Of a DNA stretch of 64,000 bases, positions 54,637-64,000 are shown piece by piece; position 1 is the first letter of the stretch, and every line of letters begins with the position of its first letter. The stretch comes from Ailurus styani (lineage: Eukaryota; Chordata; Mammalia; Carnivora; Ailuridae). The position numbers were made by a program, and so were the translations under genes. The notes below the pieces were generated by a model. That model searched no databases, had not been told where the DNA came from, and saw only the letters and a program-made list of their open reading frames with translations. The DNA is taken from positions 4,837,023 to 4,901,022 of the forward strand of contig LNAC01000065.1 of the NCBI GenBank assembly GCA_002007465.1, read 5' to 3'.

Positions 54637-55318
54637 GTGTTGGGCAGGAAAATTCTCTTTATCCTTCAAGGTCCTTCTAGCTGGACTAAAAACTAAATTA
54701 ATATGAGACAGGAACTCCTGGGTGGCTCAGTCCATTAAGCCTCCGTCTTCGGCTCAGGTCATGATCCCAAGGTCCTGGTATTGAGTCCCACATCAGGCTC
54801 CTTGCTCCTCGGGGAGGCCTGCTTCTCCCTCTGTCTGCCGCTCCCCCACTTGCACTCTCTCACTCATTCTCACTCTGACAAATAAATCTTTAAAAAATAA
54901 AAATTAATTAATTAATTAAAAAATAAATTGACATAAGACAAATTAACAGGAGAAAATCAAATTTAATAGCATACGAATAGGGAAGCCACACAGACATGGA
55001 AATTCCAAACACAGTTAGGCAACATGATGTGTATATGAACTAAGAAGAGGGGTAGGGGTCCAAAGACACAAAGGGAAAAAGGACCATTAGCAGAGAGATA
55101 AAAGAAGATGTTTGGAAAACAAAGATTGCCCTGTTATGCAGATGAGTTTCCAAGGTAAACAGGAATCTCTGTTGATAGCACTTTTCTTAGTAAGCCATGC
55201 AGTTGAGGGAGAGGTAAAGAGCTTTATGTGAACCTGCTGGGTTTGGATTGCTTTTACCTCAAAATAATATCCGTGCCAAAGTGGCCCATCTTGGGATGCC
55301 CTACCCTCAGCCCCTACA
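54637..55318 (+). mobile_element. R1 LTR-like repeat, copy D, split by a SINE
   Basis: TGTGTTGGGCAGGAAAATTC, GGTCCTTCTAGCTGGACTAA, then after the SINE ATTAACAGGAGAAAATCAAA, CTGTTATGCAGATGAGTTTC, CCTGCTGGGTTTGGATTGCT, CAAAGTGGCCCATCTTGGGA and CCTCAGCCCCTACA. It is one of the two best copies for defining the family ends (TG at 54637, CA at 55318). Confidence 0.75.
54711..54924 (+). mobile_element. CAN-SINE nested in R1
   Basis: Head GGAACTCCTGGGTGGCTCAG, older-type middle (CTGCCGCTCCCCCACTTGC), tail with TTAATTAATTAATTAA. The duplication AAATTAATATGAGACA / AAATTGACATAAGACA (three differences) lies at 54695-54710 and 54925-54940, so the insertion is moderately old. Confidence 0.92.
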
Positions 55319-55884
55319 TTTGTTTCCAAATAACATGCAAGTCCAAAAGTCCCAAACCAGTATGCTGCTGAATGCAAGGAGAATGGAGTAGAACAGGGAA
55401 ACGTTCAGACATGTCAACTATAAAAGAATAAGATTCTCTTTTTACAGGACAGAAGAAAAAATGTGGGCAAAAAGAATTCTGCAATTGATTTAAGATAACC
55501 AGAGTCTTCCTGATTTGTAAATACAGAGCTTCCATTAGTTAGGTGTGACTTCCTATCAGCCTGGAGAGAAGAGATAAAAAGGCAGAATATGAGAGAGAAT
55601 GGGTTTGTGACAGACCAGAAACCAAGTTCTCTGATGAGTGGGCTCTGCCTCACATTCCTCTTCTTTCACACTTTCTTTCAATCACTTGTGGGACCATTCA
55701 AATATGAGTACTAACTTATATGGAACCAGTGTGAGAACTATATCCAGATAGAGGAAGGAAAGAGATATTAATATATGAACTATAAGAAGAAACATTATAA
55801 AAATCTAAGCCACAGAGAGATTTAAAACTATGGCACTATTCAATTCTATTATAGAATTTAAAGAAAATTCATTCCCTCTAAAAG
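55319..55884. other. Unassigned sequence
   Basis: No gene recognised. Three overlapping minus-strand frames (55087-55377, 55314-55535, 55414-55653) have no known domains, and the first runs into R1. Confidence 0.5.
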
Positions 55885-55897
55885 AAGATCTTAAAGA

Positions 55898-56077
55898 GTG
55901 GTGTCTGGAGGATTCTGTCACTTAAGCATCTGCCTTTGGCTCAGGTCATGATCCTGGGGTGCTGGGATTAAGCCCCACATAAAGTTCCCTGCTCAGTGGG
56001 GAATCTACTTCTCTCTCTCCTTCTCCCACTCCCCCAACTCATGCTCTCTTTCAAATAAATAAATAAAATCTTTTAAA
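55898..56077 (+). mobile_element. CAN-SINE, diverged head
   Basis: The head starts GTGGTGTCTGGAGGATTCTG, altered from the usual GGGTGGCTCAG so the A-box is damaged. The rest (GGCTCAGGTCATGATCCTGG, CTCTTTCAAATAAATAAATA) is typical. The duplication AAGATCTTAAAGA / AAGATCTCAAAGA lies at 55885-55897 and 56078-56090. Confidence 0.92.
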
Positions 56078-56090
56078 AAGATCTCAAAGA

Positions 56091-56900
56091 AAAGAATGAT
56101 AGGTTCAAACAAGGAATGGTAAAACAACAGATGTGGTGAAATAATTTGGTAGTACCAAGGAAAAAACAGAAGAAAAAATAAGCTATAATGGAATTACAGT
56201 TAGAGAAAACAAAACAAAACAAAACAAAACATGACAGACACTTCCAAAACAAAATCAGTTAGTAATACTGACATTTAAATATTCTGAAAATCCTCTCACT
56301 ATAAAACATTTATAACATTATATATTTGAATTAAAACATTATATATTTAAAAATAGTAGCAAAAATATGTCAGATGAATAACTGAGCTTGAAAAACAGAA
56401 AACTAAATATTCATACCTGAAAAAAAAATTAAGAAAGGACATGATTCCAGCTGGTAGGCTGATGCTGAACCCTAAGGGATTTTGCCAGAGCTCAGTAACC
56501 TAGAGCTTTGGTTTTCAAAAGCCACACGGAGTTTAAGTTCTTATACCTTTGTAGTAAAAAGTTAGAACTAAGTCTCCAAAAGAAGCTAAAATGCAATGGG
56601 CTAAAACACAGAGACTTTTTAATTCCAAAACTGTAACTTTAAAAAAAAATTCATACCAAGATGAAAGGAATGAAAGTCAAACACTATTTAAAAGAGGAAA
56701 TAATTTTCTAAATTTCTTAAAAGCCCTTGATGGAGGCCACAAGGTGATATAAATGCTACTTGAAGTGGACATGTGCTAGAAATATACGGATAATTTGGAG
56801 GAATCTGAAAATACTGTGGACAATAGCATGCTTTTCAAAGCACAGCTTAGCAGAGTCTTCAAGACCTCCATTCAAATGGCATTCAGCATGGTGAAAAACA
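56091..56900. other. Unassigned sequence with short (AAAAC)n
   Basis: An AAAAC run of five units lies at about 56206-56230. Nothing else recognised. Confidence 0.5.
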
Positions 56901-57375
56901 ACAATGCAGCATGTTTTGGAAGAACCTGTTAAGATAGCTAAGAGTCCCCATGTGTAGCTATATAAGAACTGCAGCATATCCAGAACATCCAATGTGTCAC
57001 AACTGGAATGGGGTGGCACACGGATGTGGTGAGAGGACCAGAAAAACAACTGAAGTCTGGAACCATGATAAGGGGAGCTCAGTGTTCAAGGACTTTAGTC
57101 AGAGACACCCAGCTGCCACTAAGGTATAAAGAGCTTGACAAGCTGCAGTATTTGTCCGTGGTCTAGTAGGACGGTCACAGCTTTCAAATCTCACTACTCT
57201 CAAAGTAGACTGCAGCTACAACCGATACCTTGATCAGAGACTCAGGACACACTCTGAGCTCAGCAGGTATTGGGTTCCTGAACCATTGAAGCCACAGAAT
57301 GATAAATATGTGTTCTTTTAAGCTGCTAAATTTGGGAACAATTTGTCACACTGCCATAAATGCTAATATGCAGGG
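56901..57375 (+). mobile_element. MaLR-like LTR 3' part
   Basis: Only the end is clear: ACCATTGAAGCCACAGAATG, AATATGTGTTCTTTTAAGCT, GCTAAATTTGGGAACAATTT, GTCACACTGCCATAAATGC, matching the end of old MaLR-type LTRs. The upstream part is assigned by continuity only. Confidence 0.5.
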
Positions 57376-57415
57376 TAACTCACAGGAGCAGGACCCGCTA
57401 TTTAAAACATGGGGA

Positions 57416-57602
57416 GGCACCTGGGTGGCTCAGATCCTGATCTCAAGGTCCTGGGATCGAGCCCTGAGTCAGGCTCCCTGCTTGTCAGGAAGCCTGCTTC
57501 TCCCTCTCCCACTCCCCCTGCTTGTGTTCCCTCTCTTGCCATCTCTCTCACTCTGTGTCAAGTAAATAAACAAAATCTTTTTTAAAAAGATTTAAAAAAA
57601 TT
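57416..57602 (+). mobile_element. CAN-SINE with deletion in the head
   Basis: GGCACCTGGGTGGCTCAG joins directly to ATCCTGATCTCAAGGTCCTG, losing about 30 bp (the segment with CTGCCTTCGGCTCAGG). The B-box-like GGGATCGAGCCC is kept. The duplication AAAACATGGGGA / AAAAATGGGGA lies at 57404-57415 and 57603-57613. Confidence 0.93.
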
Positions 57603-57613
57603 AAAAATGGGGA

Positions 57614-58079
57614 GCCAGGACTGGGGAAAGTGGACATTACACATGGATGCTGATCTGTAAGATACATAGTCCATCCCTCTTTTATTCAGCCCTCTTATGT
57701 ATTCAGCCCACTGAAGACCCAGCTATAAAGAGTCAGGTAAGTAATGTTCATGCTGACTAACATAATTCACTGAGACTTTATAATAGAACTACTAATAAAA
57801 CAAATGCCCCAAACTTAAAACCATTTCTAATTGTTAAACTTCCCAGAGAGACATTAAAACCCCAAAACAAAGTCATATTCCTTTACAGAATTACATGATG
57901 GAATAAATTCAAGTACAACATTTTCTTCTCCAAAATTTCATATTTTAAACTGATTAGTTTAAAGCCAAATGAGCAATATTCTGACGACTGGCTTTAAGTA
58001 TGGCTCTTTACTCAGCAGTACAATCCAAGTTAACTTTTACTGACTGATGCAGTTAAATTTAAATAAATAAAGTAAAGTG
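57614..58079. other. Unassigned sequence
   Basis: Nothing recognised. Confidence 0.5.
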
Positions 58080-58213
58080 ATCTTGCTTTGTCTCATTTGG
58101 CCTAAATTACCTCTTTAAAGGACCTCCGAATACAGTCATATTCCAAGGTACTGATGGTTGGGACTATGACATACGAATTTGGGGTGGACACAATTCAGCC
58201 TATAATAGTACTC
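58080..58213 (-). mobile_element. MaLR/MLT1-like LTR fragment, antisense
   Basis: AATTACCTCTTTAAAGGACC, CAGTCATATTCCAAGGTACT, GGGACTATGACATACGAATT, GGGGTGGACACAATTCAGCC. This is the reverse complement of the LTR start at about 11930-12010. Confidence 0.7.
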
Positions 58214-58827
58214 ACAGTTTCCATTCTTCCAGCTGGACAGTAGTACACAGGAACATATCAAAACTACGGCCCCTATCACTACAGCTATAATATCTGAAAC
58301 CGAACATAACCACTGCAGCAATAAAACTTCCTAAGAAAAGGATTCTGTTATTTCTAGTCATGGGTCATAGAAGAGCACTAAAAATAGCTAGACCAATTGG
58401 GGTCTAAACCAGACAGAGAAAAGAAAGGTTAAACATATGTATATATTTTGGTTTTAGTCTTATTAAGATGTCAGTCTTTTCTTGCCCAATCTTCTTTTCT
58501 TTTAGCTATGAATTTAGTTTAAACAGGAGAAATTTCCTACCAAGATATAAATTTTGTGTAGTATTTTCCACAATCTTGCAGAAAATCAAGCTCAGTGATT
58601 TGCTTTGACCCTCCCAGATCTTATTCCCTCAGTGCTCTAATGGGAAACAACTACTGCAGTGTGCTTTATTCATAATTAAATTCTTAGGGCTTGGCTCAGT
58701 GTTATCCATCCACTGAAAACATACATATTTCTTCCCACAACCCACATTCCTGAAACAGTACGACCAGGCTTGCCTTAAAGAGCATGACAGTCTTCAACAC
58801 CAGGTATGAAAACAGAATCTGAAGAGA
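58214..58827. other. Unassigned sequence
   Basis: Nothing recognised. Confidence 0.5.
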
Positions 58828-58830
58828 TTA

Positions 58831-58864
<34 letters not shown>
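58828..58864. repeat. (ATT)n microsatellite
   Basis: About 12 ATT units, one interruption (TTG) at the left end. Confidence 0.97.
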
Positions 58865-58865
<1 letters not shown>

Positions 58866-59249
58866 TCCAAGAAAGCCTCTTTTCAAGCAATCTTTCACTA
58901 GAAGCTATCCCTCTCCACATTGTAATGTGAATATATGAAGAATCAAAAATGCTTCTGCAATCAAAGTTCCAGAAGCAGGTCTCCTTTCACTAGAAATAAA
59001 CCTTTAGTTCCAACTAAGACCAGATGCTCGCTGAGTGTGAGGTCTTGAACAGAAACTATGCTATCTTTCTTGATTGTGATAATTGATTCCAACCATAACT
59101 GTTCACACTAGCTGCCCAAATCAAGAGAATCAATCTCCTTATGTGGAATTCTGCCCTACAACATAAGTTCCTCCTCTCTTCCCCATGAAATAAACACGGC
59201 AGGTTTATATGAGATGAAATTTCTGTACTCATTAAATGCCAACAATTAA
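58865..59249. other. Unassigned sequence
   Basis: Nothing recognised. Confidence 0.5.
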
Positions 59250-59900
59250 AATGTCATGAGAAAGCTCTTGGTGTGGATGTGGAACAAAGAAAACACTTAA
59301 AACTGCTGATGGACCTATTTACTTATATAACTACTATGGAAATCAATTTTGCATTAGTAAATCCAGATTTAATAAATCTAAAGATGTGAACACCATATGG
59401 CCCAGCAATTCTATCCCTGGTTGTTTTTTTACCCTGGAGAAAATCACTAGGGAGTTCCTCGCAGCCTCATTTGGAAGGGCTAATACTGGAAATAATACAA
59501 GCTTCCATTGATATGGGAATAAATAAAATGTGGTAGAGACCATAGTAGGATATTGCACAGAAATGGAACTTATTTGGATTAGCACCTCTTCCATTGATAA
59601 CAATAAAAAAATACAATATTAAGAAAAAAAATCACAGACTATCACTTAGAGTATAATTCCACTTCTATAAAGTTTATAAAGCAGGCAAATAAACAGTGTA
59701 ATGTTAGGGATACATGTAAAACTATTTTTTTTTTAAATTATAAACACCAAATTCAGCAGGTAGCAGTACAGACAGATCTGGAAAGGGGCAAATAGCTTTC
59801 AAAGATGGAGATAATATTCTATTTTTTAAGCTGGGTAATGAATAGAAGAATGTTCTATGATTTATCATTTTTAAACCATAAACATTATAGTATGTATATG
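59250..59900 (+). mobile_element. Old L1 (L1M-type) 3' part, sense
   Basis: CTATGGAAATCAATTTTGCA, CACCATATGGCCCAGCAATT, CTATCCCTGGTTG, ATATGGGAATAAATAAAATG, TGGTAGAGACCATAGTAGGA and GAGTATAATTCCACTTCTAT follow the order of L1 ORF2 end and 3' UTR. Frames broken. Confidence 0.75.
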
Positions 59901-62039
59901 TTTAGTATCTTTGATATACTTTATAACAACTTAAAACTATAAAAGGTGGACGTGTTTTAAGGAACTAAAAAATAAATCAAGACCATTTGTTTGTAATGTC
60001 AATAAACTCAAAGTTCTGACTTGAAACAAAGCTCTTGCCTTATCTTTGCAATACAGCATCAAGGAAATAACTTATTAATCTATGTTGTATAATTAGACTA
60101 AAGATTTGCATTGTGTTACAGCGAAAATGTGTGAAGAGTTTTAGAATTAAACAAATTAAACCATTCACATTTGCATACAAAGCTACAAAGCTGCTTTTTA
60201 GGAGTTAGTAATTTTCAATTTTGATAATATCCAAGTTTGTAATAATTCCATACTTGGCCAACTTTCAGACTACTTTTGTTAATCACCTTTTCATGTATCT
60301 GAAAACTCTGAGATGTGAAAAGTATTAAATCAAGAGAATGAAAAGGAGATAAATAAGCTCATTTGAATAAGGAAAGTAATTTAAAATATTTTAGAAGCTG
60401 AAATTTGTTAAATAACAATACTGGATTGTTCCATTAGAAATAGTTAATTATATAACAATAGCTTCCTAAAATGTTTTCTAACTGGGAATTTTGCTTTAGT
60501 ACTTTGTAATGTTTGTTTTAATTTATGACACTGCGGGGGGAGGAAAATCTATCTCAATAAGTTTTGTTTTTCCCTATTTCATGAATGGACATTTCATTAT
60601 AGTATCCTGAGAAAGAACAGAATATCTACTTTATTAAATGAGTGTTTTGTATCTGCTATCTCACAGATATAAAATATTTTATTTAATATATAATAAAAAG
60701 TTATAAACTACGAAAGAATAAATTAAAACAGGAATTATCATATGAAAGAGTTGTAGGAATAAGACTATTGGGGAATAATTAGATACTTAGAGATTTTATT
60801 TTTCCTTGTCCTAGGACATATACTAATTTGTAGATCGCTAATATGATTAGAAGATTGACAAATTTTAACTTTTAAACCATGGATTTATCATTTTGGAAGA
60901 TGTCAATGAATAGTTCTTACCTTCTCATTTTTAATCATGAACTTTCTAAAATCCAAAGAAGGAAGTGAATTTTCTGTCAGCATGGCTGGGTTCAGTTTCA
61001 GCTACTCTGCCATCCAGTTCACAGTTCTTTGGTCAACATGGCACTATCTTTCCACTATTCGGCCATGAGTTATTCAAACATGTTCCCTATACCTTATACT
61101 GATGTTGCTAAAATCAACAACAATGGTAATATTTTAATAAAAGTTTCTTCATATACAAGGGTTCCACAGAAATACATTCACTCAAATATTTACCCATATT
61201 GTAAAGGCAAGTCCAGAACAACTGTTTACATTTTAAGATAAAATGTTATTTAAATTAAACTTAAGATTAAATTAAACCTACAAGAAACTAAACTGGGAGG
61301 AATTTAGTGAATAAAAAACAGTGACATGGCAAATATTTTTACTATATAACTCAAATTTTAAGAGCACCACGTTTGATAAACAGACTTATCTTGCATGATT
61401 ATATAAAAATGTAATGGTTATAAATATAAACACAGTTACATATTTTTCTGTACCCTCCCAGTTACTATAAACCAAACCAATATTTATGGAGAATATACTA
61501 TGTGCAGTCAAATCACTGATTTATTTGTTCTGATCTAATACAGATTTCTTTACACTTGTATTTAATTTTAAATAACAAAATAATTCTATAATAAAACATA
61601 CAAATGTTTTATTTCTTCAGTTATTGATCATGGTCCTAAAATAACTATTCAATATGGACTAAGGAACAGGTAATCTAATAATTACAAGTCATTATATTCT
61701 TAAGTAAGAAGCATTATAGACTTTTAAGACTGGGAGAAACCTAAGCATAGTTAAATGGATTTAGCAGGATATTGAACTTATTTGCTCAGTAAAATAAAAA
61801 TGGCTCACTGGTGTATAATAGCCAAACGTTCCATCACAAATGGATTGAATCAGATGTTAGAGCTTCAAACTAGATATCATGTATTAACATATCCAAAGAA
61901 TGATATGTTATCAGAAGAGCTATTTAGAATCTATGGGGGGGGGAAAGCCATTGATGACAGTACTCATCTAAGAACTAGTGGTCCTTTCTTTAGGGGACCA
62001 TACTCAAGTGTCTTTGAGGATTCTTGTCCCTTTGGCAAG
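59901..62039. other. Repeat-poor AT-rich stretch
   Basis: No SINE, LINE or LTR recognised over about 2.1 kb. The 129-codon frame 61782-62171 ends in a MIR-like segment and shows no known domain. The 70-codon frame 61029-61241 is also unrecognised. Confidence 0.45.
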
Positions 62040-62175
62040 AGCATTCTCAAGAGCCTAGAACTGCAGTCACACTGCCTGGTCTTGAAACCTGCCACTGCCT
62101 ACTGTGCAACTCTGGACAATTTATTTTGCCCCCTTTGCACCCAGTTTCCTGATGTCATGTGCAGCCTCTAAATCA
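62040..62175 (+). mobile_element. MIR fragment
   Basis: CAGTCACACTGCCTGGTCTT, GAAACCTGCCACTGCCTACT, GTGCAACTCTGGACAATTTA, CCCAGTTTCCTGATGTCATG: MIR core order, strongly diverged. Confidence 0.65.
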
Positions 62176-62789
62176 CTGTTTCCTTGTTAACTAAAATAGA
62201 TCTGGGCTTTGATTTTTTCCATACTGTCCTTAAACCATATATCAAAATGTTTTGAATTAGTAGAGATAAAGAAATTATTTTTAAAAAGATCATTTGGACA
62301 TACACTGTAAGGAGGGCATACTTTCCATATTTTGGGGAAGGACACAGGTTCCAGAAGGAATCAGTGGGATAAAAACACATGCAGGTGTGGAGGGGAGAGG
62401 TCCTAGGGGTCAGCAGGGGGTGTACCTTTCAGCACCTCTAGATAGGGTGCTCACTTGGGGGCTGGGTGGAGTGGGGCTTCAGTATTTACAGGTGGGCAAG
62501 TGGGCCATCTAGGGATGTGGGCACTGTGGCTGGCCCACAGCATCACCCTTCCCAGGCAGATAGAGCCTGAGGCCCATTCCCTCTACAACAAGGGCTGCAA
62601 TAGGCCCTGTCCAGAGAAGCTGGACAGAGATAGCCCTTTGCTAAGTTCCCTGGCTCCACTACCACACAGGACTGTAATGATAAGTAAATGAAATAATACA
62701 AATAAAGCAGTTATAAAAATATCTGTACCCATTAAGAATTCAATGTCTCGTCATATTCAATTATTACTATTTTTATAAGATGGATATGT
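62176..62789. other. Unassigned; GC-rich block at 62370-62660
   Basis: A G-rich block (GTGTGGAGGGGAGAGGTCCT, GGGGGCTGGGTGGAGTGGGG, CTGTGGCTGGCCCACAGC) stands out in AT-rich DNA. It contains the inverted-repeat word TGGCTGGCCCACAGCA. I suspect part of an old L1 5' UTR or LTR but cannot show it. The 72- and 78-codon frames inside have no domain. Confidence 0.4.
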
Positions 62790-62996
62790 CAGAATCGCAG
62801 AGAGGCAGCATAGCGTAGATTTCACTTTGAGTCCAGGGTCCCCAATTCCAAGTGAGGCAAGTAACCATGTGACCTTGGGCAAGTAACTTAATTCCCTGTG
62901 CCTTAATTTGCTTATCTCTAAATCAGAAGGAATCATAGCATTACCTTACAGGATTATTATGAGAATTAAGCAAACTAGTAGTTAAAAAGCACTGAG
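62790..62996 (+). mobile_element. MIR element
   Basis: GAGGCAGCATAGCGTAGATT, CATGTGACCTTGGGCAAGTA, CTGTGCCTTAATTTGCTTAT, ATTACCTTACAGGATTATTA, TGAGAATTAAGCAAACTAG: near full length and well ordered. A SINE is inserted at its 3' end. Confidence 0.9.
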
Positions 62997-63200
62997 GGGG
63001 CACTTGCGTGGCTCAGTTGGTGAAGCATCTGCCTTCAGCTCAGGTCATGATCCCAGGGTCCTGGGATAGAGCCCCGCAACTGGCTCCTTGCTCAGCAGGG
63101 AGTCTGCTTCTCCCTCTCCCACTCCCCCCATTTGTGCTCTCCCTCTCACTTCCTGTCTCTCTCTCCCAAGTGGATAAATCGAAAATCTTAAAAAAAAAAA
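62997..63200 (+). mobile_element. CAN-SINE, intermediate subtype
   Basis: Head GGGGCACTTGCGTGGCTCAG, middle CTCCCACTCCCCCCATTTGT, tail CCAAGTGGATAAATCGAAAA without AATAAA units. A perfect 13-bp duplication AAAAAGCACTGAG lies at 62984-62996 and 63201-63213. Confidence 0.95.
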
Positions 63201-63213
63201 AAAAAGCACTGAG

Positions 63214-63973
63214 AATACTAATTATGTTTTCAGAGGTATTAAAAGAATTATTTTTAAATGAGGTTATCATATATTTCATTTATTCAAAGCATATCCTAAC
63301 TCTGAGACTGTAAAATAACACTCCAACATCAGTGCTCACTTTTCTTCACCCAGAGAGAAAGAATACACTTTTCACACAGGATGAACAGTTCTGTCATTTT
63401 GACTTATTTCTAACTTTGAATAAAGAAGTGGCTACATATGAATGCAGTATTCTATAGCTAGAAGCTATGAGAGTGACATTTCTCAACAAAAATGACACCA
63501 TGATGACACTGAGTTTAAATTTTGGCCATACATACTAAACACAGCTCATGCGCAGTCAGTATGAAAAATATGACGTTAAAAGTAACATTAGCTCTTTAGC
63601 CAGGTACATAGATACTAGCCACAGTTTTGAAACACTATCTTTGAAAGTAGAAGATAGTAGTATTTATCCAAAGTTACACACAGAATTCCATGCTAATCTC
63701 TGACATAGGAATAGTCTATATACAGACAAGAGCCCTTACCCTTAACCAAAAACCTTAACGGTTTTAGTACTTATTCCACATTTCTTGGGTTAGCTTAATA
63801 TAATTTAATCTTGATCATAAGACCTATTCTACATATATGTGTTTTTTAAGTTGCATGATTTTTATAACACATGATTTTGATATAAATTAAAGGGCTAAAA
63901 TTAATAGTCTAGGAGTTTTGCCATATTTTCATACTTGCCAAAAAAATTACACATTGTTTGGCTGTTAAATACT
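63214..63973. other. Unassigned AT-rich sequence
   Basis: No feature recognised. Confidence 0.5.
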
Positions 63974-63997
63974 AAAAAAAAAAAAAAAAAAAAAAAA
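63974..63997. repeat. Poly(A) run at window end
   Basis: About 24 A residues close to the window edge. It could be the tail of a plus-strand retroposon, but the preceding sequence is not recognisable as one. Confidence 0.8.
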
Positions 63998-64000
63998 TTT

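Noticed and set aside
61782..62171. 129-codon plus-strand frame as a possible exon or small gene
   Set aside because: The end lies in a MIR-like segment, the rest has no recognisable domain, and the frame length is not exceptional in 64 kb of AT-rich DNA.
1..64000. A previously undescribed multi-gene system
   Set aside because: No genes were found to build one. The window is explained by transposons, simple repeats and unassigned AT-rich noncoding DNA.

Overview
This window is nuclear DNA from a caniform carnivore, most likely a mustelid. The main clue is a dense set of tRNA-derived CAN-SINEs (29 copies recognised). They have the carnivore head (CCTGGGTGGCTCAG), a CT-rich middle, and an AATAAATAAAATCTTT-type tail. 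The younger copies carry a CTGCCTGCCTCTCTGCCTAC middle that I associate from memory with musteloids rather than dogs or cats. Carnivore-type L1 3' ends, MIR, L2-like fragments, ERVL-MaLR remnants and many microsatellites fit the same picture. Species and all repeat-family names are from memory; no database was searched.

I found no protein-coding gene. Every long open frame I inspected falls in L1 ORF2, in simple repeats, across SINEs, or in sequence with no recognisable protein. The window is best read as intergenic or deep intronic DNA. An isolated short exon cannot be excluded without alignment or RNA data. There is no CRISPR array, operon, phage or plasmid module.

Layout. 0-10 kb: old L1 tail, several SINEs including two stacked in one target site, MIRs, and a decayed antisense L1. 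10-14 kb: a long GGAA-type purine tract, a GC-richer block with a degenerate ~58-60 bp internal period, a MaLR-type LTR, and a young L1 inserted into an older L1. 14-19 kb: a repeat-poor stretch (15.7-18.8 kb). 18.9-24 kb: MaLR LTR plus internal remnant, then an old L1M with a hAT-like element inside. 24-32 kb: mostly unassigned AT-rich sequence, one antisense LTR-like element, and a chimeric 5S rRNA retropseudogene at 31.57 kb. 32-43 kb: L1 tail, SINE cluster, MIRs, MaLR-type LTR, and a 1.9 kb antisense L1. 43-56 kb: several copies of an LTR-like repeat (here R1) and an older LTR-like repeat (here R2), plus an antisense L1 endonuclease-region fragment. 56-64 kb: SINE-poor AT-rich DNA, an old L1, and MIRs.

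Four single-N positions (5642, 32415, 49556, 49717) are assembly joins. Three are bordered by suspicious local duplications and one by a homopolymer. I did not find a new biological system. The most unusual object is the 5S pseudogene: a 15-nt internal block is replaced, length for length, by sequence matching a site about 110 bp downstream, and the whole is flanked by a perfect 18-bp target duplication.
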